Shown here piece after piece: positions 25,974 through 37,398 of a stretch of DNA of 64,000 nt; the first letter of the stretch is position 1; the number at the start of each line of letters is the position of its first letter. The DNA lies in contig OENT01000419.1 of assembly GCA_900239685.1 (NCBI GenBank), forward strand, positions 1 to 64,000. The letters run 5' to 3'. The position numbers and the translations under genes are program-made. Below the pieces are notes generated by a model that was given only the letters and a program-made list of their open reading frames with translations, did not search any database and was not told the DNA's origin. This DNA comes from Rotaria macrura (lineage: Eukaryota > Rotifera > Eurotatoria > Philodinida > Philodinidae).

Positions 25974-25981
25974 AGAAACTC

Positions 25982-28029
25982 ATTGAAATCTATTTTAAAA
26001 GTTGAAATCTAACTTTTAATCGACCCAACCGAAAAACAACTGATTTCGACTTATATTCTTCTGAAAATTATTCCGTGTCAAATCTTTTTCGAGACTGTAA
26101 CCTGTAATGTTATATGCGTACCACGAACTCATGTACCTTTGTGTTAATCATTCGATGGGTAAGTGATTTTGGGGAAACTACAAAAATTTGATTTGTTCAA
26201 TTTAAATTTAACAACGATGCAATTTATGACCATCAAAACCAAAAGTGACTAAGTATTAAATATTGTGATTTAATTCAGACAAAAAATTTTTTTCTCTTTG
26301 TCGTTGATGCTTGCCAAGGTACCTTTAAAAATATTTCCATGATCATTTTTTATTCTTTTCATTTTCAAATCCCTCCAAACTCAAATGATTTATTAAAAAC
26401 CTATGGACTGTGCCATGTCAAAATGGTATTCAAAGGTTGCTGATGGGATTTTCACCAATTGAACATATACCGGTAACGATAGTCCTCAATAACTTCGCTT
26501 GTAGGCACTCAACACTTTCAGCAGTATATCCCCTAAACTCTACCCAATCGAACGTAAGTTATGAATGGAATGCAGAGATGCCCGTCAACTTTATGCACAG
26601 ATAGCAGCCATCTATGTTATAAAAATGAAATTCAGATACAATTTCCGATAGTAGCCATGCAGGACAGTGGGTAGGATTGAAGAATCACTTTCTTTCTTTC
26701 TTGACATTAGCAGTCATATCTTTAATTTACGATCATATTCTCGATAATCTGTGAAATCACATGAAACTGGTAGAAATCGAATCGATGAATGCATCTGAAA
26801 ATCTCAAGATGGTTAATACCTTACGTAAACGAAATTTAAGTGAATTGCCACTGTTATGGAATGAAGTTGTGACTTCCCTATTATAGTTGATTACTCAAAC
26901 ATTTTTTGCGCTACTGAAATGATAGATTTAGGTGCAGCTTAAGAACACAAATTGATAGTGACAAAGCTCATGTATGCATTGTAAAAATTGTATGTCTACA
27001 GTAGAAAAATTTGGATTTTATTCAAAGTTACTGAACTTCATGATCCTAATGCCTAAACATTTTAGATAGGTCTTGATTTAAATCAATTTTATTATGACGT
27101 ATTGCTATCAGAAATAAAAGGCTTCCACCATAGATGAACCCATGTGATAATTGAACAACAAAATCTGCCAGCTTAAGTTTGCAGAGTATACTGAAGACAA
27201 GGACGAAGTTGCAAACTTCTTTATTTTCTCTATCAGAATCACTTTCCAATAATATTGGACACGTAATAGGCACCAAATACAATGGCATATTTATATTCTG
27301 GATGATCATAAGCGCTGCATAATCTCAATGGGATGAGGTTCTATTTCTGTATCCAACATTTCGACTGGAAACGTTGTTATGCGGATGGTATCTTTTGTTA
27401 CGCTTGGTGACTATGGAAATTAAACACTCGATTTCGCTTAATAAAAACTATATGTTTGACCCGGTACTCTGTATAAAACGATATAGATTACATTTTCAAT
27501 GAATGAAAACTACTGAAATTCTATCAGTTATTAGAATTACGTTGATGAAAATAAATATTCAGACATACCAATAATCTTTTCAACAATTATCGTCATCTCA
27601 AATGGAATTTTCCTTTTCGATGCATGTTTTAATAGTCACACCGTGACTAAATATTCAATAATTTTGCTTTTGCCATCATTCCATACGTTTATTGAATTTC
27701 CTTCCAAAACTGATGTTTAGATATTCCTCTTGGACAAAATTCACATGAAAAAAAGACTCAAATAATTTTTCGCACGAAGTTTGCATTCATTTATCGTAAT
27801 CCTTTCGACAAAGAGCTTGCTTCTTAATGGTTGAAAGAAATCTACGGGAAAAACAAAAAAACATTAGTCTGTTGAGTAATATCACTTCATACAAATACCT
27901 TTTTGCTTTAATTAAATTTATGACGTATGATATAGTGAGATATTTCAAATCAACAGTGAATTCATCAAATAATATCCTAAAATTTCAGCAACTTCATTTA
28001 TGTTACGTTTTTTGGCAAAATAATATTTT
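25982..28029. other. Non-coding stretch
   Basis: No supported gene. An open frame on the minus strand at 27046-27309 has hydrophobic stretches but no domain, paired splice sites or clear start, so it is not called. Confidence 0.4.
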
Positions 28030-28323
28030 TTAGCCACTAAATAAAACTGACGAGTGATATGAACATTTAGTACACATAAAAATTAGTTCTCTTTCATGCT
28101 CTACTTGATTCTTAAGAGTATTCAATAGCGTTCGACGTTGAAGTTTTAACTTTCTCAGCTTTTCTTCTAGTTCATAAATTCGATTTTTGTCACCTGACGT
28201 CATAATGGTACCTCTTGCATCATTCTTCAACATAAGCTTGGTCAGTGTATCATTTAACCTCATGATGTTTTGGTTTAATATTTGAGCGTCATCATTTTTG
28301 TTGTTCGACGATGCACTAGCCAT
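28030..28323 (-). CDS. Small coiled-coil protein, 97 aa, function unknown
   Basis: The frame starts MASASSNNKNDDAQ and continues with heptad-like leucines and charged residues. NRIYELEEKLRKLKLQRRTL and the following NTLKNQVEHERE (residues 47 to 80) should form a coiled coil. The last 15 residues carry two cysteines (MCTKC). Codon use is mixed and protein-like, unlike the AT-driven frames around it. No family was recognised. It could be a complete short gene or the first exon of a longer one, since the tail after the coiled coil could be read-through into an intron. Confidence 0.5.
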   Translation of the reverse strand: MASASSNNKNDDAQILNQNIMRLNDTLTKLMLKNDARGTIMTSGDKNRIYELEEKLRKLKLQRRTLLNTLKNQVEHERELIFMCTKCSYHSSVLFSG

Positions 28324-31299
28324 TTTACTCTAATATATCAGTGAGTCAATTGATGAAGTCGTCGTTACAAACTATCACGAGCAGGATTCAATAGTGTGCT
28401 GTCTGAAGTTTTCTCTGTAGTTTTTTGAAGAAATTCAATCAGTTGTAATTTCTATAGTAATAAAAATTTATTTCTAAGAAATGATTGGTACTGTTAATCT
28501 TACATATACCATTTCCTCTGCAGAACTTCGATTGTTACGTAATCATATATAGAACATATTTTGAAAGTTTAGTAAATAATTGATGTCGTATTAACACAGA
28601 ATGGCTTTTTATAAAATTGAATTGGTTACTTTGCCGATGATTTCGTATTACAGTTACTTGTGATTTACTTTCATAAAAATAGGAAAATGGGGAAAAGCAG
28701 ATCCAGCATCCTATGGGATACGTCAAGATTCTGGGACCTGGGGATCCGCTTCTTCCATCGTGCTTTCAATGAAATGATCGTAGTATGCCTTGGAGAAAGA
28801 TTACTTTTTAAGCCTTAGCGCACTTCGAATTGAATGATCACTACTTCTATTGAAAATTGAAAAAAACGCCGCTAGCAGCCAATTACTAATAAAGTACTGC
28901 TATTTACTCAAACGCGATTCTCTTAAGTCAACTATCAGCAATCACTTGTAGTAACTATTTTCCAAAGAGGTCGAGTTTCTGTGATAAAAAAATTATTCTC
29001 ATCAATCAACTTTCTGCTCGTTAGAGATAAACGTGTGTGTAATACTGTAGGTGTGATCGAATATTTTCAAACCATAGAGTATTGAATGTAATGAGTTCAA
29101 AGTACCCCAAAAAGAGTACTCTGCTATCAGTGAAATCAAAGAAATTTCAATAAAACCTGAATACCTTAGGGTTCTTTATCAGTATGCTGCTGGAAATCGT
29201 TGCACTAAATTGATACTTACAGCTCAGTAAATTCACTACGAAAAGCGATCAGCGATCTTCAAACAGAACCCACTGAATCTATGGTATCTGTTCAAAGTAG
29301 TTTTGTATGCCTTGTTCGGAAAGTTAAAAGATATTCCTATGAATCAGATCCACTAATAATTTACCATATCTCGATGATGAACTTATCGTCATTGCACATA
29401 TCAGGTCTGCGTAAGATATGCGCGAGAAACTTGGGATACAAGTATTTTGCACACAAAATATCACATTCTTATTTTCACTTACATAAAAAGTTAATACAAC
29501 AAACAAGAAAAGAAACATCGTTTCCTTTTCAGAGACGTTGAATTATGCGTTGCGCATGATCTAATTTTGGTATGAGTAGATGTTCAGGATTATATAGTTC
29601 TGTTAAACATCGTGATAATACAGGATCGATTGACTATGGTGTGTTCTTTACATGATCTATGAGATATTCGTGGGATTCCAGTGGGTTATTTCGCATTGAA
29701 TCACGATGGCAACTTTCTTTTATGAATACCATAAAAGTTTTGATTGTCTGCGTGTATTGCATTCGTCGTAGAATTACATAGATTCATATGGTAATGGTAA
29801 TACAATGTTTTGCGATGTTGGCAACGCCAGCAAGCTGTTTCGTCGATTTGGTGATCTCAAATAGAAGAATAGTCGTCTAATACTGTAATGGTTGACTTTT
29901 TGTTGTAGAAGTTAATTGAGCAGTGTACACACGTTAGAGTAATATTGATAATAATTTGTTCTGATCTCCAGTGCGGAAGCGTGTTTTTTAGTTTAGAACA
30001 TTTTTTCTCGAAACGAGTTAAGTTTAATTAGATTAAAGCATTGAAAGAATTATATAAGTATACCAATTAAAATTGATAATTGAGCGCAAAAATCAATCAC
30101 GCGGCTTATTATTATTTAATTGAACACTTTCCTCATTTAGATTAAATTAAACCATCCTAGTTGTTTTTCTGTTTTTTACTTTTTTAATCAGCTTTAGATA
30201 CGTATCCAAGAATTTAATATTTTTTGTGTAAAATATCAGTGCCCAAGTTTCTTGAGCGCATCTTTCGGTATTTCACATTTATTCAACTTGCATATAATGT
30301 TACTGAATGCGTACTCCTTACATTGCATAGTGGATTGGGGAAGAGAAGACAAACATGAAATAAAAGCTTGTTAGCGCAGCCCCGGTAGGGATAAAATGTG
30401 GAACTCACATATCTATAGCTTCATATGCTAATAGAAAACATAGAAAATGTAATATGACAAATTTTTTCGCATCATCTTTCTCTGATAGGCACCCTATTTT
30501 TCATTTTCTGAATTGCTATTCACTCGTTAGTTTCTATTTTTCGTTGTTCTTTTTTCTTAATTTAACATTTTTCTTATTAAAAACATTAGAAGCAGCGGCA
30601 AATAAGGTTGTGATATATCACGATAATAGAATGCTGGTTGTTATGTCTGTCATGGATTTATTAGCTGGTTTCTATGGTATGTGATGATGATGGTGAGGCA
30701 TTGGTACCTCTCTATGTGAGGGGGGAAGCCGCAAAAACTTCACCTTAAAACTTTCACTCACAATTTTCTTCGAAAATATATGCGAGTTCCACAAAACCAC
30801 CATTAATATACTACATTGTTGAATGCAGTCATAAACAACCGGAGAGAAAAAATGCGATAATCTAGATTTCAGTCATACGAGACTATGATACACTGATTGT
30901 GTACAACGAATTTTATCACGCTAACTGACAATTTCTGAAAGAATGTAAACCAGTCCATAAAAATTTTACACAATCAGGCAACATGAATAATGATAAAAAA
31001 AGTTGCAAGAAGCAAAAGTATTGAAGAAAAGTGCTCCAATTTCAATACGCTTTGTAATCAAGTATAATGAACCAGTGATAGGATCGGTTGGCATTTTGTC
31101 CTGCACAACTGAACCGACCTCATCTCTTTTGTGAATTGAAACTCCTTAGAATCAGTACATGTAAAAATGAATGATTCTGAATCAGATGGTGTGAAAATGT
31201 GGGAATATATTATTCTTACATTGATATTTACACCAGATGAAACAAGTGATGATGTATATCAATGGTCGACTTGATTTTTTGTTACATAAATCTAAAATA
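28324..31299. other. Non-coding stretch
   Basis: Several short open frames occur on both strands, for example 29281-29541 and a phenylalanine-rich one at 30454-30684, none with domain or splice support. Nothing else is recognised. Confidence 0.4.
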
Positions 31300-31460
31300 C
31301 ACTCTAAAACGTTTTTTCAACCGAATATGCGGCCAGGGAAAGAACCTTTCGGATTCCGTACAAACTTCCCGAACTTTAAAGGTGTTAGATAATTTCTTAC
31401 GCAACCGAAAAAGACTATCCTAGAACACAAGTTCGATGAAAAACCTTTATTTTAGAGTCA
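31300..31460 (+). repeat. Diverged dispersed repeat, copy B (MITE-like)
   Basis: This resembles 640-847 in the same orientation. The left edge ACTCTAAAACG and right edge TTTTAGAGT are inverted, as expected for a small DNA element. About 160 bp long and non-coding. Confidence 0.55.
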
Positions 31461-31959
31461 AGATTTACGTAAATTAACGCTAAGTTGAGATTGAAAAAGA
31501 ATAAGAAATGATTGAGATAAGATATTCCTTGTCAGCGATAATTGCTTTTAATATCAATCTACATAAACTCCTGTATAGCGATAGAAGTAGAAAAAAATAG
31601 GTGAAATTTACACAAAGCAACTGAGGGTGTGAATGTCATAAAGAGAAGATCCATCGCGTTCTAAGTATACTCACATAGTGTTCGAGTTTCTAGTGAAATA
31701 TGTGACTTCTAGTGTGCCCAATGAAAGATTTTAACTCCTTTTAATGGAATCATTCTGTAGCAAAATCAAAATCAAAACTATCGATCATATTTTTATTTTA
31801 ATTCTTTTGCAAAATAATTCGATTAAAATCAGCCAAAACTTTACATTGGGTATACACACTAAAATAAAATACGATGCTTTTATATGTCGTTATTTTTTTA
31901 TCGCTATCTTCAGCACAAAAATGTGTTCTGGTTAGAATTTGTCGTAATCAGAATGTGCT

Positions 31960-32205
31960 GCATTCTGTCTATTGACAAGCCATTCACCGTTTTGTTTTGC
32001 AAACACAACTGTATATACACAACATGAGTGTAGATGCGAAATATAAATTTTCCAAATCTTTCTTTTTTCAAAACTTTTTCTCGATTATTGACCACTCAAG
32101 AACATGCTCCTCTCAATCATTGGTCCAGAGAGGACAACCCTGAAATGGTCTGTGGAGATCGGGCCAACTCAAAACCGGTCAGATCTTGGGATCTGACTGG
32201 TATTT
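31960..32205 (+). repeat. Dispersed repeat, copy 1 (about 245 bp)
   Basis: It resembles 38445-38690 in the same orientation. Shared blocks in order are TTCTGTnTA, CATTCACCGTTTT, GCnnACACA, ATATAnACAAC, TTTTCnnGATTATT, a GAGAGGACnACC block, a TGGTCTG block, GGAGATC, then CAACTCAA and GATCnGA. The second copy sits inside a fold-back element; this copy lacks the GTACCC arms. Confidence 0.7.
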
Positions 32206-35121
32206 AGTAAGTCGTAATAGAAGTAATTAAATGGAGATAAATTGAAAGGATGCCATATTATGGTTTTATTCAAAAAAAATGAAAGATATGCTGTATGTTA
32301 GGTTCGAACCATGTTTTGAGAATGTGTCGCATGTGTCGTGCTATTCCTGGAAAAAATGTGTCGTACTTAAATGTGTCATGTGTTGTCCCGCAAATCACAA
32401 CACATGCAACGCATCTTTTCTTAGTATGTATATCGAGTTCTTAAGTGAGTCGTGTGTTGATTTTTATTAGATGAGGTCTGCCAAAGTAAATCAGTTTCGC
32501 ATCATTTTTTCCAAAGAGTGTATGTTACTACGGAATTTTAGTTTCGCTGAAAAAAATATCTTTCATTGTCATATTAATTCTACCAAAGTGAGAAAGTGGT
32601 TGCAAAATTAATCATGTGACCTACCCAAGTAGACAGAAGCTATCGAATACGTGTTGGAAACGCGAAAAAAATGACATAAAGGCGCCGAGAAGTGGACGTT
32701 TTTCGTCGATTTTACGCCCGTTTGTGTTTGTGTAGAAACTCATTTTCGATATCTTTTGTTTGCTCGGGTACGTCAGTATCAAATGCAAGGAAAGACTACG
32801 ATATTCAAGTAATAGAGATAATGTCATGATTCAAATGCATACTACAAAACAGTGTCCAACTGTGCGAAGTTTGTCTGCTGCGGTGTGATTGGCTAAGAAT
32901 CGCGCACTACTTGTGACATGAAGGCTTGCTAAAAATAATACATGGTGCTCTACATGCAATGGTATATTTGAAGAAATATGCCTACAAATATCGCTTTCAA
33001 TACATTTTAATAATTAAGTGAAACTGCCAGGAAATGACATCATTTATTCTCGGAGATTCATGTTTTATCGTGTCTCTATTGAAAATCATGCATTGAATAA
33101 ACTATCAAATTGCTTTTTGTGCAATTCACATATACTACCGAAGAAAATAGTCAGTGTAAGTTTTAAATCAAAATTTAGCAGTTTCCATTTTCTCTCACTC
33201 CAACCCTCCCTTCTTCTTAAAGATCATGGTAATTACGCATATTTCATTTGTTCAATATTTTAGGCTTCATGAAACATGAGTTTCAATTTTCAACCACAAC
33301 AGGGCTACACTGACAAGCTATTTCTGTATAAAACTTCACTTCTATTGGATAGCAATATGCCCATATAAGATGAATTGACTGAAATTACACCTGCTTAAAC
33401 GCTCGTAAACGAAGATAAGCAACAATAAATCGAAAGCGAGTAAGTAAACCATTTTTCGATGACTGCTCTGAGAGACAAAGAGCAAATAACAAAATCCCAA
33501 TGAACTTTTCATTAAAATATATCTGCTGACGCAAAGATGAGATCACATGTTATTTCTCTCACTCTATACCAAGACTATACACGATCGTATCTCTTTGATC
33601 TTCATAGAATGTGGCTACAGTATCGTCTAAGAACGAACTAAATGCTTCGTTAAAAATAATTGCAGAATTCTAAATAAATTATGTTTCATACACACTTAAC
33701 AATAGCGAAAAAGGTTTTACATCCAACCCTGAAGACATTTACATTTTGGACATTCGATAAAAAGTTATATTTGATAAGCATAGTCCCTGTTCGATGCTTG
33801 CGGGACCTGGAGCCTAGAAATTCCTGAGACTTCGTGCAATCATTAAACATACAAGAGCGAACACAAATTTTCAAAGAACCTGCGAGAGTAGATGGGATCA
33901 CACAGCAAACGCACAATGATCATTACTCAATATCGCGGAAAGGTAGGTTATGCAAAGATTAAAGTCAAGACTTTTAAAGATCACTACAGATTTAAAAATT
34001 CTTCAAGTCTCGAGAATGTTTTGAGAAATACTCTCGTAACTAAGAAAATCAACACAGGTGTCCTTTACTTGAGTAAGAAGACACCCACGAATCCCAAATA
34101 AGAAATGAATCATACGCAAAACTACCTCTGAAAACCATTTTTCGATGAATGGATGGGAAAACTTAGAATGGAAAAGAAAGAAAAGGAAAAATATCAAGCA
34201 TGATGAATACATTAAGAGGGTGTGAGTGTCGTTGAAGGGAAGATTTACATCCACACCAATACCCTAAAAATCGTTTTAAGTGTGCAGAACAGAGCAGTGC
34301 GCCCAAAATAAGAACCAAAATGTTTTTTTAAAGGTCTAAATATATTTTGCATCGAAACATGAACGAAAATATACCATATTGTTGATAGTTTGATTCTCTA
34401 TCCGATGGAATATTTTTCAGGATTATAAAATAGAAATAGTAAAGGAAAAAATTTAATTTAAAGCTTCAAAACTTTGTCAATTCAAACACTTACAATGAAA
34501 GTTCAAATTTGTTTTTTCGAGATTAGATTCGTCTGTAATCATGCATTTTTAATCGTTATTTAAATTAAAGCAAAAAAGTCGAATAGTCGAACACTAAAGG
34601 AACCGTTAACTAGTCATGTCCCTTATTCATCTTTTAATATGATCTTATGGGGAAATGATGTTGATGATAAAACGGAATATTGATCAGCATAGTTTGTTTG
34701 CTATACTAAGCATTAGTTCATTCAACAACTAAAGAAAAAAAATCTTCATTCTTTCTTTTATCTTTATTTTTAAAGATATAAAATAAAAAATATCTCTAGG
34801 TATGATAGGAACGGTAATTTAAAAATTCGAATGTAAATCTACAGTCATTGTCTGTTGTTTGATATTGTCGAACTAAACATGGATAACTTTTTAATATATA
34901 GAATAAGGTTCAATGAGACAAAGAGTACTTCTTTAATTCAGAAATACGAAAAAATATCGAGAAGTAATTTTTTCGCTTTTAGTAATCTTCTATTCTTGAG
35001 AATTATACCAATAAAGATATATTTTTTCTAGTAGAGCCGATTAAAATTGTGTTGTCCAACTTTGAGCAAGAAAATCACATGAGACGGGCACTTAAAATAT
35101 GCATTAAAAAGAATACTCCAC
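32206..35121. other. Non-coding stretch
   Basis: No supported gene. Short open frames (for example 33018-33263 and 34003-34254) lack domains and splice partners. Confidence 0.4.
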
Positions 35122-36549
35122 TACCCACGGAAAAATTTTTAGGGAAAAACCGCGGTTATTTTCACCTAACTGTGGTTATTCCTAGAAAATCGCCGTGTCA
35201 CTGAAAAAAATGCGGTTAACGCCGGTTTTTCTCGCTGTGTTTTAAATTAACCGCAGTTTCCTAAATGAAAAACGCGGTATTCGAAAACGCGGTTGGACTC
35301 GGTTTCCCCAAACCGCAGTTAACACCATTGCAAACGCGATATTCCAAAACGCGGTTAGACACTGTTTTGAGTACCGCAGTAAATACCATTATAATCGCGA
35401 TATAGCGACACGCGGTTAGTCTGGATTTTCCGACAGGGAGGTTATCGTAATTTTAACTTTGGCATCCAACCTTGCAGTTTCAGATCGTATGAAATGCTGT
35501 CAATATCGTTTTAACTGTAGTCATGAATCAGTCCCTCTTATGTGAAATTTATTTTGCGAAAACAAAGATTTTTTTAAAATAAAATTTCACAGCGAAATGA
35601 AATGTACAATTGGGAAAAAAGATTCCATATTGAGTTTCTGGGCCATGAGAGTATGTCGTTTAATTGTATTAATGAATTTTATTTTCGTAAAGTGGATCTC
35701 ATTTGAGCCGGAATCAGTGAAGTCGGGAACAGCTGAGTCTTTTTATTCTTAATTAATTGTAAAATTAAAAAATCAAGGACTGGATCAACATGATAAAATT
35801 CTGTATCCTTGTTGTTTAAAATATAAATCAAAGGGTGAAACAGTTTAAACAAGATTTTTTTGATTTTCCTGATCTATTTTTTTCTGATTTCTGTGATTTT
35901 TAAAATTTTTTGTTGATTTCTCCGATTTCATTGATTATAATCAAGTGATTAAAAATTTTAAAAAATAAGAAAAATCACAAAATCATTCTCCCTTTACTCG
36001 ATCAACTTATAAGGCAGATTTACTGATAGATTTGTGTGCACAAGTTTGATCCAGTGGTTTATGTAGTCACACGAATTCTGAGAAGTAGAAGTATACGTGA
36101 AAAACTAGTGTTCGAATTCAGCCTCGACCAAAAATAAAAAAACCATATATAATTAGATTGCTTCCTGGCCGACTAAGTGCAAAATGAGCATTAGTGACAG
36201 TTCCCAATAGAGATTACCTAAACCAAGAAGTTAGTAAGCAATAGTATGAAAGTGTGCATAATTTCGGTTAATTTTTTTTTCACAGTTTCAGTACATCTTA
36301 AAATACCACTCTATACCGCGTTGTCAAGAAATCCTAATATTTAGCGGTTTCTAAAAAACGCGGGAGTCAGACCGTTAATGCTATTTTTTAAAAGCGCGTT
36401 TTACCGTGTCTTGATAAAACCACGGTTTTTACTGTTTTTGGAGAGACGAATAAACGGTCTCACTCCCGCGTTTCGAAATAACGTTACAAAACGCGGTTTT
36501 GAAAAACGCAAATAACCGCGTCTTTGTATCGAATTTTTTTCCGTGGGTA
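35122..36549. mobile_element. 1.43-kb element with AACGCGGTT-rich fold-back ends
   Basis: The left end TACCCACGGAAAAATTTTT and right end (reverse complement TACCCACGGAAAAAAATTC) form inverted termini. About 300 bp inside the left end and 240 bp inside the right end are packed with GCGGTT/AACCGC motifs in both orientations, an unusual GC-rich texture for this region. The middle (about 35450-36300) is plain AT-rich DNA with GATTTT-rich low complexity and no open frame for a transposase. Both junctions fit a TA duplication (termini then CCCACGG) or a 3-bp ACT duplication (termini then ACCCACGG), so the superfamily is not settled. Confidence 0.75.
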
Positions 36550-37398
36550 CTGTTCTAATCAAGATCAATGTTATGATAAGATCTGATGCATATAAAATCA
36601 TTTTAAAAGTCCAAGTCATTTGATTAAAATTTAGTAGAGATATCACTTAGTTAATCAGTTTTCTATTAAAAAATACTACTGTTATCAGATTTTTTCATCT
36701 TCGTTTTGTGAACTCGAGACGACAAGTATTGCCGTGCTGCGAAGAGTTGGACAGCCCGTAAAAACCTTCATTCTGCCCTATCTCAGGATAGACCAGTGCA
36801 TCTCTGTCATTTGAGATCCTCCCTTTGATACCCGTTCCCATAGTCTTTAACTTCACTTATGATTTATATTTTCATACCTTACTAACTATTTTGATAATTT
36901 GACTTGTATCGGAAATTGAATTTAAGCTGGCTGTAATCTGGTGATCGACAAGTTTCACATGTGGCAATGTTGTCGGCTATAGTTATATCAAAATAACAAA
37001 AACGCGCTTTAAAAATTTTTCGTATTGGAAAAGTTTAAAGAAATACTTCCACAAAAAACTTCACTTATAAATACTCGTTCTTCTGAATTGCTTTTATGAA
37101 TAATTTCATCTGGATTTATCACGAAAAATTTATCTTTTGATCAAAGAGTAGAAAAAATGAAGACGAGTAAGTACTTAGGTATATTCGTGAGAGATGATCT
37201 ATAATAAACCATAGGAGAGCTACATCTGTATTCGCACTCATTGTTTATCTGCCTAGATACAATCAATATTGTAAAATAACATGCAAACGTTCAGGGAGAA
37301 TTATTTTGTCTAAAAGATTGTAATTAGATAGAAATTTGAACGTCTCTATTTTCAGTCACTATAGAAGTAATACTTCATAGCGAAAATGGTTGTGTGGA
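36550..37398. other. 3' flank of the fucosyltransferase gene
   Basis: No gene is seen. It lies downstream of the minus-strand fucosyltransferase stop codon and should contain its 3' UTR. Confidence 0.4.

Noticed and set aside
27046..27309. 87-aa minus-strand frame with hydrophobic stretches
   Set aside because: No domain, no splice partners and no signal-peptide layout; composition fits AT-rich spacer.
30454..30684. Phenylalanine-rich frame, possible membrane protein
   Set aside because: The hydrophobic run comes from T-rich DNA; no start context, homologous motif or splice sites support it.
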